Shown: positions 17,210 through 24,781 of the stretch, in pieces
Position numbering within the stretch: the first letter of the stretch is position 1
How the letters are laid out: the number at the start of each line of letters is the position of its first letter
NCBI RefSeq assembly: GCF_030538285.1
Contig: NZ_JAUNUG010000029.1
Location: 1 to 37,955 of the forward strand
Length of the DNA stretch: 37,955 bases
Direction: 5' to 3'
Source: Corynebacterium sp.
Lineage (GTDB): Bacteria; Actinomycetota; Actinomycetes; Mycobacteriales; Mycobacteriaceae
The notes under the pieces: model-generated
Database searches by the model: none
What the model was told of the DNA's origin: nothing
What the model saw: the letters and a program-made list of their open reading frames with translations, nothing else
Position numbers and translations under genes: made by a program

Positions 17210-18283
17210 ATGAACTCACTCTTCACGCCCATCCGGCTGCGCGACCTCGAGATCCGCAACCGAGTCTGGATGCCACCCATGTGCCAGTACCACGCCACGG
17301 ACGGGATGCCCGAGGACTGGCACCTCGTGCATTATGGTGCCCGCGCGGCCGGGGGCTACGGGCTCATCATCGCCGAAGCCACCGGCATCGTCCCCGAGGG
17401 TCGCATCTCCCCCGCCTGCACGGGGCTATGGAACGACGAGCAGGAGGCCGCCTGGGCGCGGATCGTCTCGTTCGTGCACACGCAGGGCGCGCGAATGGGC
17501 ATCCAGCTCAATCACGCGGGGCGGAAGGCATCGACGGTCCCGTGGTTGCCGGGTCAGGGCGATGGTTCCGTCCGGGACGGCGGGTGGGAGACGGTTGGGC
17601 CTTCTGCCGTGGCGCAGGAGGGTATTGACGCACCCCGTGAAATGACAGTCGAGGAAATCGAGGCGTTGCCCGGCCAGTTTGCCGCTGGTGCACTCCGCGC
17701 GGTCCGGGCAGGTTTCGACACCGTGGAGCTCCATGGCGCCCACGGATACCTGCTCCACCAGTTCCTCACTCCCCTGGCGAACCACCGCACCGACGAATGG
17801 GGCGGTTCCTTCGACAACCGCACCCGTCTCTTTCGGGCCGTTGCGCGTGCCGTGCGCGAGGTACTCCCCGAGGGAATGCCGCTGCTTGTCCGTCTGTCGG
17901 CCACCGACTGGATCGACGGCGCGTGGGATTTGGAGCAATCGGTTGCTCTCGCATCTTCGCTTATCGACGACGGCGTCGACCTCATCGACGTCTCCACCGG
18001 AGGCGCCGCGAATACCCGCATCCCGGTCGGTCCGGGTTTCCAGGTGGAGTTCGCCTCCGAGATCCGGCGCCGTTCCGGCCTGCCGACGGCCGCGGTCGGA
18101 ATGATCACCGAGCCAGAGCAGGCGTTGGCCATCGTCGACTCCGGCGACGCCGATGCCGTGCTCATCGGTCGGGCCGGGCTCCGGGACCCCGCGTGGCCCC
18201 TGCGCGCCGCCCACGAGACGGGGCTAGATCGTTCGGAGATCCCTTATCCCGACTCCTACTGGCGGGCTAGCTGGAGACGCTGA
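17210..18283 (+). CDS. NADH:flavin oxidoreductase, Old Yellow Enzyme family (YqjM-like)
   Basis: A 357-residue FMN-dependent TIM-barrel ene-reductase. Recognisable blocks in order are NRVWMPPMCQYHA, HYGARAAGGYGLIIAEATGI, GIQLNHAGRKA, ELHGAHGYLLHQFLTPLANHRTDEWGG, and the phosphate-binding end AVGMITEP...ADAVLIGRAGLRDPAW. Such enzymes reduce activated C=C bonds with NAD(P)H, and the physiological substrate cannot be told from sequence. The cysteine in MCQY is the residue that tunes FMN in the YqjM subclass. The open frame continues far upstream but is antisense to the symporter there, and ATG 17210 fits the family N-terminus. The 3' end overlaps the convergent Rieske gene by 17 nt. Confidence 0.93.
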   Translation: MNSLFTPIRLRDLEIRNRVWMPPMCQYHATDGMPEDWHLVHYGARAAGGYGLIIAEATGIVPEGRISPACTGLWNDEQEAAWARIVSFVHTQGARMGIQLNHAGRKASTVPWLPGQGDGSVRDGGWETVGPSAVAQEGIDAPREMTVEEIEALPGQFAAGALRAVRAGFDTVELHGAHGYLLHQFLTPLANHRTDEWGGSFDNRTRLFRAVARAVREVLPEGMPLLVRLSATDWIDGAWDLEQSVALASSLIDDGVDLIDVSTGGAANTRIPVGPGFQVEFASEIRRRSGLPTAAVGMITEPEQALAIVDSGDADAVLIGRAGLRDPAWPLRAAHETGLDRSEIPYPDSYWRASWRR

Positions 18284-18641
18284 GGGTCCCGCCCTCCTGT
18301 TCCACCGTCGCCGGGGTGAGCGGATCGCGGGCCACGCCCGAAACAACCGTTCCGTCCGCGATGTTGAACACGGAGTCGTGGTAGGTGCAGCGGACCGTGT
18401 CTCCCTCCACCTCGGTGATGGGGTTGCGCTGGTGCGGGCACGTCTGCGAGTATGCGACGTAGTTGCCCTCGGTGGGCTGCGCGATGATGAAGCCGTCATA
18501 GATGGTGGCGCTGCCGACCGGGACATCGGCGGCAGAGACCTCGACCGCGGGCTCGCTGCCACACGCGGCCAGGAAAGCACCGGCGAACGTGGTGGCGGTG
18601 CCGAGCAGGAACATACGACGGTTACACGAGAACTCAGACAT
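18267..18641 (-). CDS. Rieske (2Fe-2S) lipoprotein with Tat signal
   Basis: A 124-residue protein. The N-terminus (CNRRMFLLGTATTFAGAFLAACGS) combines a twin-arginine motif with a lipobox LAAC, predicting export of a folded protein and lipid anchoring at the cysteine. The mature part carries CPHQRN and CTYHDSVF, the CxH and CxxH ligand pairs of a Rieske [2Fe-2S] cluster. The partner and redox role are unknown. ATG 18641 is chosen because it places RR at the correct distance from the N-terminus, and upstream in-frame codons would extend it by 12 residues of non-signal sequence. A weak CATACT box ends 6 nt upstream. Confidence 0.88.
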   Translation of the reverse strand: MSEFSCNRRMFLLGTATTFAGAFLAACGSEPAVEVSAADVPVGSATIYDGFIIAQPTEGNYVAYSQTCPHQRNPITEVEGDTVRCTYHDSVFNIADGTVVSGVARDPLTPATVEQEGGTLSVSS

Positions 18642-18738
18642 ACATTCAGTATGCCAAAAATTGGGGGATTCCATCATTGATCGGAAGTGACGTAAAAGTG
18701 TCGAAAAGCTTGGCTCGGGGTCACCTCGGGAATATACG

Positions 18739-19257
18739 TCACTGTGACGGTAATGTCCCGGCGAACTCGCCCAACACCCCGCGCCACATCTCCTTCACCC
18801 GGTCGCGGTCCTCCATCGTCGGAAGCTTGTCGTGCTTCACGCTGAGACGGGTCTTCCCTTTCACATCGGAGCAGTCGACGGCCACTCGGGATCTGTCCGC
18901 CATCTCGCCCCGCCAGTAGCGCCACCTATCGGTGGCAGTGACGCGCGGGGCGTCGATAAGCTCCTTTCCCTCCATGAAAGTGACGAACCCGTCGAATACC
19001 GCCGTCCACTCCCCCGGGACCGTCCTGCTGACGCTGGCGTTGATGGATCCGATGACGCTCTGCCCGATTTGGCGGCGGCCGATGATGCGTTCGATCTCCA
19101 CGGCAATCCCCTGTGCCCACCAGTCCGAGGCACCCCCCTTCGATGCCAACGCGGCGAGCTCCTGATGGCTGAGTTCATGCGGATCCCCATGCTCCCGCAC
19201 GAACTCCATCCACCCGTCGATGTGGCGGCCGGTCGCCTTCTCGAACTTGTCGCTCAT
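18739..19257 (-). CDS. DUF4287 domain protein with SRPBCC-like C-terminus
   Basis: A 172-residue cytosolic protein. The first half (FEKATGRHIDGWMEFVREHG, SHQELAALASKGGASDWWAQGIAVEIERIIGRR) matches the DUF4287 pattern. The second half (SINASVSRTVPGEWTAVFDGF, ADRSRVAVDCSDVKGKTRLSVKHDKLP) looks like a small START/SRPBCC fold as in AHSA1-type proteins. No function is known to me. It has its own likely promoter (TAGTCT, 6 nt before the ATG), which overlaps the stop codon of the ABC permease. It carries one GCGTCGATAAGC element (18950-18961). Confidence 0.7.
   Translation of the reverse strand: MSDKFEKATGRHIDGWMEFVREHGDPHELSHQELAALASKGGASDWWAQGIAVEIERIIGRRQIGQSVIGSINASVSRTVPGEWTAVFDGFVTFMEGKELIDAPRVTATDRWRYWRGEMADRSRVAVDCSDVKGKTRLSVKHDKLPTMEDRDRVKEMWRGVLGEFAGTLPSQ
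18950..18961 (+). repeat. GCGTCGATAAGC element (in DUF4287 gene)
   Basis: An exact copy on the plus strand. The antisense gene reads it as LIDA. Confidence 0.85.
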
Positions 19258-19263
19258 GTTTCG

Positions 19264-19269
19264 AGACTA
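19264..19269 (-). promoter_or_regulatory. -10 box (TAGTCT) for leaderless DUF4287 gene
   Basis: TAGTCT on the minus strand is followed by 6 nt and ATG 19257. Its last three bases coincide with the stop codon of the upstream permease gene. Confidence 0.4.
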
Positions 19270-20841
19270 GCGGATCTCGCGGCGCTGCGACCCCCACCAC
19301 CCAAGGCCGATGAGCACGAGGGCCGTCGCGCCCATGAACAGGTGGGGCGTCCAGGAGCCACCGTTCGGGGTGACGACATACTCAAAGGGCGAGAGATCGA
19401 TGAGCCATTGCGGTGCGCTGAGCACCGGACCGAAAAGGGTGAGGACAGCAGCACCGACGACAGGGGCCCATGAAAGATGGGTGAACCGGGGCATCAGTCC
19501 GACGAGGGCGACGGAGATAGCAGTCAGCAGCAGGGCCGGTGCGAGCTGTGACCAGGTACTCGGGATGAGGGTGTCGTAGTCTCCGGAGATGGTGGAGTCC
19601 TGGGTCCACAGGCCGAGTGCTCCTCCTCCGAGCGCACCGACGGTGGCGAGAACCAGGCCTGCAACGCTGAGAATGCTGGCTGCACCGAGGGGGATCCAGC
19701 GTCGTACACTCGTGGACCGCTGCAGATCAACCGTCCGATCGACCTCCCCGCTGCGGTAGGTGACCACGATCTGCACACCCATCGTCGCAATGAGGATACC
19801 GGTGAGTTTCAGAATGTATCCGATGAACTCGGTCTTCATGTCCCCATCACCGAAGATATCCTCGAATATCCGCCCGATGTTGGCCTCCGCCTCCATCCAC
19901 TCGCTGAGAGAGCCGGTGAGCGCGATGAAGAAGCCGGTGAGGCCCGCGATCACGATGGTCCAGGTGAGGATGGTGGAGCGGCTGAGTACCGCGGAGAGGT
20001 GCAGCGGTCCACGGATATCGCGGGTTCGCCGGGGAGTTAACGAGGGTACGGCGACGAGGGCTGACCCGTACTCCCGCCACCTCTCCGCGATGAAAACGAC
20101 TCCTGCCGCGAGAATGCCAATGATCGCGATCTTGCCGAAGGCCATCCAGTCGTCGTTCACGTAGGGGTGGACGACGGTCTTCCATCCCAGGGGTGAGACC
20201 CAATTGAGCCACCCGATGTCTTCGGAGTCCGCCACTGATCTCACCACGAACGACCCCGCTATGGTCATGAGCCCGGTCCGGGTGAGGGCCGCCGGGTCAC
20301 TTACCAGCAGCAGGACCAATTGGGCCAGCAAGGCGGATCCGAGCATGGTCAATGCGATGACGGCACCCGAGGAGACGGCACCCTCGACGGGCATCTCTTC
20401 TACGTACAGGCCGGACAGAGCGAGGACCGCGGTACTGCCCGCTCCCACGATGGCCGCCACGATCGCGGTCGTAAGCACTGCTGTCGCCGCCGGTGCCATG
20501 CGGTTGATGCCGGTCGAGAGCTGTAGCTCTGTAAGGCCCAGCGTCTCGGATCTTCGGTGGAGACCCACGATGAGCAGCACCGCCATGACCGAGCCGAGTA
20601 TGATCATCATGCTGCCCGCCTCCCACATAACGATCTGCCCGAGTGTCGCCGGTGACTCCACTGGCCCCCACATGGCCGTCATGCCCGCGTTGCGTTGCAT
20701 TCCAAGGACAAAGGCCTCGCGGTCCTCGGCTGTCGGGTAATAGTTTTCGTAGGCGGGTGGAAAGACGGCCAGGAACGCCCACAGGGCCAGGCACCAGATA
20801 ATGATGAAGGAACGGCGTAGCCGGAGATTGAGGGCGATCAT
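19267..20841 (-). CDS. ABC transporter permease (ABC-2-type drug exporter)
   Basis: A 524-residue polytopic membrane protein with about twelve hydrophobic segments, beginning SFIIIWCLALWAFLAVFPPAY. The size and the extracytoplasmic loop after the first helix (YYPTAEDREAFVLGMQRNAGMTAMWGP) resemble the large exporter permeases found with MerR/TetR regulators in actinobacteria. Its ATG overlaps the stop of the ATPase gene (ATGA), so the two are translationally coupled and should form one exporter. The substrate is unknown, and an antibiotic or other toxic compound is plausible from the operon type. Confidence 0.85.
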   Translation of the reverse strand: MIALNLRLRRSFIIIWCLALWAFLAVFPPAYENYYPTAEDREAFVLGMQRNAGMTAMWGPVESPATLGQIVMWEAGSMMIILGSVMAVLLIVGLHRRSETLGLTELQLSTGINRMAPAATAVLTTAIVAAIVGAGSTAVLALSGLYVEEMPVEGAVSSGAVIALTMLGSALLAQLVLLLVSDPAALTRTGLMTIAGSFVVRSVADSEDIGWLNWVSPLGWKTVVHPYVNDDWMAFGKIAIIGILAAGVVFIAERWREYGSALVAVPSLTPRRTRDIRGPLHLSAVLSRSTILTWTIVIAGLTGFFIALTGSLSEWMEAEANIGRIFEDIFGDGDMKTEFIGYILKLTGILIATMGVQIVVTYRSGEVDRTVDLQRSTSVRRWIPLGAASILSVAGLVLATVGALGGGALGLWTQDSTISGDYDTLIPSTWSQLAPALLLTAISVALVGLMPRFTHLSWAPVVGAAVLTLFGPVLSAPQWLIDLSPFEYVVTPNGGSWTPHLFMGATALVLIGLGWWGSQRREIR

Positions 20842-21716
20842 CGCGCGTCTCCATAGTGTTGGAGGAACATCTCCTCGATGCTGGCTGGCGCAGAGGTGAT
20901 GTCCTCTCCGCCGGCATCAAGAACGCGGCGGAGGACGTCCGGGACCTGCTCCCGGCTCACCGTCACGTGAAACCTGCCATTGTCGAACGTCGATCCCTCA
21001 ATGTCCCGCAACCCAGGTGTTTCACGTGAAACACGCGCCGTGATTTCGTGGGCGGAGAGATGGCGTAGCTTCTCAACGCTCCCCGACTCCGCGGTCTGAC
21101 CATCACGGATGATCGTGACGTACTCGCAGAGCTTCTCCACTTCACTCATGATGTGGCTGGACAGCAGAACCGTGGCTCCCCTCGCCTTTTCTTTGCGGAT
21201 CTGCTCGACGAACACCTGCTCCATGAGCGGGTCGAGACCGGCGGTCGGTTCATCGAGAATGAGTACCTCCGCCCCGACTGAGAGGGCAGCCACCAGGCTG
21301 ACCTTCCGGCGGTTGCCAGTGGAGTACTCGCGGGTCTTCTTGTCAGGATCCAGTTTGAAGGCCTCGATGAGCTCCGCCTCGCGCTCCCGGTCCACGGGCA
21401 GTCCGCGGAGAGACTCCAGCGCTCGAAAGACCTCCCAGCCTGTCAGTGAAGGCCACAGGGATACGTCGCCAGCAATGTAGCCAATCCGCTTGAGCACGGC
21501 CGGGTTGCGTCGGGGGTCCTCCCCGAGCACAGTGGCCGTGCCCGATGTCGCGTGGAGGACGCCCAGCAAGATGCGGATGGTCGTCGACTTACCCGACCCG
21601 TTCGGGCCGAGGAAGCCGTGGATGGTTCCCTGGTCCACCCTGAGATTGAAGTTGTCGAGGGCGCGGAAGGCGCCGAACTTCTTCGTCAGGTCCCGCACGT
21701 CGATGACGGTGGTCAT
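20838..21716 (-). CDS. ABC transporter ATP-binding protein
   Basis: A 292-residue ATPase with Walker A GPNGSGKSTT, Q-loop region IGYIAGDVSLWPSLT, signature STGNRRKVSL (degenerate LSGGQ, as common in exporter ATPases), Walker B VLILDEPTAGLDP and switch histidine in LLSSHIMSEVE. A C-terminal extension of about 70 residues follows. It energises the adjacent permease. It overlaps both neighbours by ATGA junctions in the order merR-ATPase-permease. A perfect parS (21018-21033) is embedded in the C-terminal part and read as VSRET, and a degenerate parS-like site lies at 20960-20973. Confidence 0.95.
   Translation of the reverse strand: MTTVIDVRDLTKKFGAFRALDNFNLRVDQGTIHGFLGPNGSGKSTTIRILLGVLHATSGTATVLGEDPRRNPAVLKRIGYIAGDVSLWPSLTGWEVFRALESLRGLPVDREREAELIEAFKLDPDKKTREYSTGNRRKVSLVAALSVGAEVLILDEPTAGLDPLMEQVFVEQIRKEKARGATVLLSSHIMSEVEKLCEYVTIIRDGQTAESGSVEKLRHLSAHEITARVSRETPGLRDIEGSTFDNGRFHVTVSREQVPDVLRRVLDAGGEDITSAPASIEEMFLQHYGDAR
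20960..20973. promoter_or_regulatory. Degenerate parS-like sequence
   Basis: CCGTCACGTGAAAC matches the 14-bp core GTTTCACGTGAAAC at 11 of 14 positions: the right half is perfect and the left arm is decayed. It lies 45 bp from parS site 2. ParB binding is doubtful. Confidence 0.3.
21018..21033. promoter_or_regulatory. parS: parS site 2 (perfect TGTTTCACGTGAAACA)
   Basis: A perfect 16-bp parS palindrome inside the ABC ATPase gene. In that gene's frame it encodes VSRET. Confidence 0.96.
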
Positions 21717-22513
21717 GATGCCGCTCCCCTGGTTTCACGTGAAACATTGTTCTCGAAGAGCTCCACCGCCTGCTCAAGGAAGAGGCGGATGAACTCCTTC
21801 TGGTTGGGATGGTGGTACGCACTCGTCAGGAACGTCACGACGCCGGGGGCCATGAGCATTGGGCGGACGATTCCCCGCCAGTCCCGCTGGTGGATCCCCC
21901 AGTCCGGACCGAAGACCGAATGAAGGCGGGTCATGTGGTCGTCGAACTGGGCACGCGCCTCTTCCGGGCCCATGTGTGGGAGACGGGCGAAGAGGTGGTA
22001 GATCTCCACGGTCGCGTCGATACGTTCGGGTGTGATGCCCCTGAGCCAGTCGTCCACCAGCTGGCTGGCGAGCGGGATCCGGAGGGCCACCTCCGTTGCC
22101 TGCCGCTCCTTTTCGAAGTACGGCAACGCCTCCGCGTTGAGACGGCGACTGATTTGCCCGTAGAACGCCGCGAGCCTCTCGGGAACGGCGTACGGAAGGG
22201 GATCATCGTCAGAGGCCCGTTGTTCCAGGAGTTCGCTCAGGCGGGTCTTTTGCAGGTGGAGTTCCGCAATCTGCTCGTCGATGGCCTTCTCGGCCAGGCG
22301 TATCTCGTCCTCGAGGCTGAGATCAGGATCATGGACAAGTTCTCGGATGGTGGCCAGACTCAACCCGGATTCCGTCAAGTGACGTATTCGTACTAGGCGC
22401 ACAGCATGGTCGAGGGAGTAGTTTCTGTTGCCCGAACTATCGGGTACGTGAAGTAACCCCTCATGGTGATAATGGCGTATCGCCCTTGGGGCGGTGAGCT
22501 CTTTGATTCTCAT
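21713..22513 (-). CDS. MerR family transcriptional regulator (TipA-like)
   Basis: A 266-residue regulator. The N-terminal winged helix-turn-helix (IKELTAPRAIRHYHHEGLLHVPDSSGNRNYSLDHAVRLVRIRHLTESG) is typical MerR, followed by the dimerisation coiled coil (LEDEIRLAEKAIDEQIAELHLQKTRLSELLEQ). The C-terminal domain of about 150 residues is probably the ligand sensor. It should bind the palindrome in its own promoter and activate the whole merR-ATPase-permease operon when ligand is present. It overlaps the ATPase gene by an ATGA junction. parS site 3 lies near its 3' end (read NVSRET). Confidence 0.92.
   Translation of the reverse strand: MRIKELTAPRAIRHYHHEGLLHVPDSSGNRNYSLDHAVRLVRIRHLTESGLSLATIRELVHDPDLSLEDEIRLAEKAIDEQIAELHLQKTRLSELLEQRASDDDPLPYAVPERLAAFYGQISRRLNAEALPYFEKERQATEVALRIPLASQLVDDWLRGITPERIDATVEIYHLFARLPHMGPEEARAQFDDHMTRLHSVFGPDWGIHQRDWRGIVRPMLMAPGVVTFLTSAYHHPNQKEFIRLFLEQAVELFENNVSRETRGAAS
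21731..21746. promoter_or_regulatory. parS: parS site 3 (core perfect, one outer base differs)
   Basis: GGTTTCACGTGAAACA contains the perfect 14-bp core GTTTCACGTGAAAC (21732-21745). Only the first outer base deviates from the 16-bp palindrome. It lies in the last codons of the merR gene, 713 bp from site 2. Confidence 0.93.
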
Positions 22514-22519
22514 GCCCCC

Positions 22520-22550
22520 AGCATGCCCCGTGACGTAGCGTCACTGTCAA
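22520..22550 (-). promoter_or_regulatory. MerR-type promoter and operator of the merR-ABC operon
   Basis: On the minus strand, TTGACA (22545-22550) and CATGCT (22520-22525) are separated by 19 bp, the over-long spacer that MerR activators correct by DNA distortion. The spacer carries the inverted repeat GTGACG-TAG-CGTCAC (22530-22544). The ATG at 22513 follows the -10 by 6 nt, so the mRNA would be leaderless. Confidence 0.75.
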
Positions 22551-22554
22551 GGAT

Positions 22555-23844
22555 CTAGAACGGCGGGGGTTCATCGTCCGGCGGTGGTGGTGGCTGCGCC
22601 TGCCTTTCCTCTTCTCTTTTGGCCTGTGACTCGGCCCTTATTCTTTCCCGCCGGTTCTTGGTCCGCTGCCCCACCGTTTGTACCCAGTGGCGTTCCTTCG
22701 GAGTGAGCGGGCCCTTCGCCTCGACCACCACCCATCGACCGTCCTCGTAGAGGATGTACTTGTCACGGGTATGGGGATCGATGAGGTAGAAGGAGCGGCC
22801 ATCGGTCTTCACATTGTGATGAGTAGGGCACTTAGCGCTGAGGTTCGAGGCGGTGGTCTGGCCTCCCTCCTTGTAATCAATCCGGTGGTCCATCTGCGTG
22901 CGTTCCTCACGGCAGTCGCAGTATGGTTCCGAGCAGGTCCCATCCCAGCCGACTACCACCGCGCGAATATCATCCGGAGTCTCGTATTTGTCCGCCACCT
23001 TGTCGTACAGGTCGTCCATGTCTCTGACGGTGGTGGCCTTCGCAGCGAGGTCATCCGCTTGCTCGGCAGGGATGTAGCCCACGCCGGGGACCCAGCCTGG
23101 CGCCCCCTCCACATCATGCGCCTGGTAGATGTTCAGCGTGATGTCGGTGGACCCCTCTCCCCTGACAAGCGCCTTGAAGGCCTCTACCTCGGAGATCTTG
23201 TGCTTCTTCGCGTACTTACGCACCCGCATGTCAATCTCTTTGGCGTCGACCGGATCGAGGGCGACGTTGATGAAGGCTTCGTCTTCGCGGATGCTTACGT
23301 CAAACGACTCCTCCCGCGGGGGTTTGTCGTTGGTGGAGATCGAGTCGTCCAAAGACTGGATGATCGCGTTGAGCTTCTTCCGTATGTCATTCGTGCTGGG
23401 GAGGAGCTGATTGGCGCGGGTCGGGGTGAGATACTCACTCAACTCCGTATCAATGACGCGCAGCACCTCCGCATCGGAGACGTCGGCTTTGGACATCACA
23501 GCATCGATGGCCTTGAGGCGTTCCAGGTCAAGGTGGAACATCTTCTCCTGCAGTGCCTTCAGCCGTGGCATTTCGTTCAGCCGCAGGTGCGCGTATACCG
23601 CTGAGCTGAGGTAACCCTCCCCCTTACCCATAAGGCGCTTGAGGTTGGCGATAACCATCTGGTAGTCATCCTCTACGGCCGGGAGCAGGGATTGCCACAG
23701 CTCATGATCGGCCTTGCGCAGGCGACGGCCAGCCACGGACTCACGTTCGAACGGCGAGCTGACGGCATAGTACTTCTTCGGCCATAGCAGTTTCGCAACT
23801 TCCAGCTCAACCGCAGTCAACGTGGTGTAGTCGATGGTGTCCAT
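22555..23844 (-). CDS. HNH endonuclease domain protein (DUF222/REP13E12-like)
   Basis: A 429-residue protein. A mostly helical, charged N-terminal part of about 300 residues precedes an HNH nuclease module around residues 305-355 (CSEPYCDCREERTQMDHRIDYKEGGQ...NLSAKCPTHHNVKT). The core DH, Asn and HH residues and two cysteine pairs that could bind structural zinc are all present. The C-terminus is basic and then proline-rich (QPPPPPDDEPPPF). Such proteins are abundant and multi-copy in corynebacteria and mycobacteria, and are thought to be linked to mobile DNA, but their role is not established. GGGAAGGGGGG precedes the ATG. It stands alone between the MerR operon and the trp operon. Confidence 0.82.
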   Translation of the reverse strand: MDTIDYTTLTAVELEVAKLLWPKKYYAVSSPFERESVAGRRLRKADHELWQSLLPAVEDDYQMVIANLKRLMGKGEGYLSSAVYAHLRLNEMPRLKALQEKMFHLDLERLKAIDAVMSKADVSDAEVLRVIDTELSEYLTPTRANQLLPSTNDIRKKLNAIIQSLDDSISTNDKPPREESFDVSIREDEAFINVALDPVDAKEIDMRVRKYAKKHKISEVEAFKALVRGEGSTDITLNIYQAHDVEGAPGWVPGVGYIPAEQADDLAAKATTVRDMDDLYDKVADKYETPDDIRAVVVGWDGTCSEPYCDCREERTQMDHRIDYKEGGQTTASNLSAKCPTHHNVKTDGRSFYLIDPHTRDKYILYEDGRWVVVEAKGPLTPKERHWVQTVGQRTKNRRERIRAESQAKREEERQAQPPPPPDDEPPPF

Positions 23845-23913
23845 GAACCCCCCTTCCCCTCAGCCATATCGGTATTTGAACCCCACCATAGAACAGCCGT
23901 ACGAATAGCGCAA

Positions 23914-23943
23914 CCCCCTTCCGGAAAATTGTCCGGAAGGGGG
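23914..23943 (-). terminator. Terminator hairpin of the trp operon
   Basis: A perfect 12-bp inverted repeat (CCCCCTTCCGGA, loop of 6, TCCGGAAGGGGG) lies 16 bp after the trpA stop. On the minus strand it is followed by TTGCGCTATT, a weak U-tract. The last base of the hairpin is also the first base of a GCGTCGATAAGC element. Confidence 0.75.
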
Positions 23944-23954
23944 CGTCGATAAGC
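23943..23954 (+). repeat. GCGTCGATAAGC element (intergenic, after trpA terminator)
   Basis: An exact copy and the only non-coding one. It begins at the last base of the trp terminator hairpin. Confidence 0.85.
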
Positions 23955-23959
23955 GGGGC

Positions 23960-24781
23960 TTAGCGGGTCGCCGCCTTCATGGCGGATACGAACTCGCCGA
24001 GCTCAGCCTTGAGGCCGCGCATGTCGGTGACCGCGTTGCCCTCGATGTATTTGTCCATAATCTTGGTGATCGCCGAGCCGGAGATCGCCCCGGAGGCGCC
24101 GGCCGCGATCGCATCGGCGACGTGCTGCGGGGAGGAGATGCCGAAGCCGAGGAGGATGGGGGCACCCCCGAAACGTTTGACGTTCTCCACGACCTCGGCG
24201 AGGCCAGTGATCGAAGACTCACGCTCCGTTCCCGTCACGCCATCGCGGGAGATGGCGTAGATATAGCCGCGGGAATGCTCCGCCACACCTTCCAGCGTAG
24301 TTTCAGCGGCCTGAGCAGGGGCGATGAAGATGGGATCAACGCCGGCGCGCTCAGCAGCGGCGATGAAGGGCGCACCCTCGCGGACGGGGACGTCGGGAAG
24401 CAGGATGGAGTCGGCGCCGGCCTCACCGAACTCGGAGTAGAAGTAGTCCAGACCCCGGGTGAAGGGCACATTGCCGTAGATGAGCATGCCGATCGGCAGA
24501 TCAGGGAACTCGGCGCGGATGGTGCGGACCTGCTCGAGGGCGTCGTCGACGGTCACACCCCCCTCCAACGCGCGGATGTGGGACTTCTGGATCGTCGGGC
24601 CATCAGCGACGGGATCGGAGAAGGGGACGCCGATCTCGAGGGCGTCGGCACCCGCCTCCACGACGGTGCGCACGATCTCCAGGGCATCGGCCGGGGAGGG
24701 GTCGCCGAGCATGAGGAAGGGGACGAAGGCACCCTCGCCACGCTCCTGCAAAGCGGTGAACAGTGCTTCATAACGAGACAT
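23960..24781 (-). CDS. trpA: Tryptophan synthase alpha subunit
   Basis: A 273-residue TIM barrel that cleaves indole-3-glycerol phosphate to indole and glyceraldehyde-3-phosphate. FVPFLMLGDPSP and ADALEIGVPFSDPVADGPTIQKSH carry the catalytic acids, and the later DVPVREGAPF and GFGISSPQHVADAIAAGASGAISGSAI bind the phosphate. It works as an alpha2-beta2 complex with TrpB, which explains the ATGA overlap with trpB. It is the last gene of the operon, followed by a hairpin terminator. Confidence 0.97.
   Translation of the reverse strand: MSRYEALFTALQERGEGAFVPFLMLGDPSPADALEIVRTVVEAGADALEIGVPFSDPVADGPTIQKSHIRALEGGVTVDDALEQVRTIRAEFPDLPIGMLIYGNVPFTRGLDYFYSEFGEAGADSILLPDVPVREGAPFIAAAERAGVDPIFIAPAQAAETTLEGVAEHSRGYIYAISRDGVTGTERESSITGLAEVVENVKRFGGAPILLGFGISSPQHVADAIAAGASGAISGSAITKIMDKYIEGNAVTDMRGLKAELGEFVSAMKAATR

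Noticed and set aside
18737-18749. Small inverted repeat CGTCA-CTG-TGACG at the DUF4287 3' end
   Set aside because: Only 5-bp arms and no T-tract. Too short for a terminator, and its resemblance to the MerR operator is in inverted half-site order.
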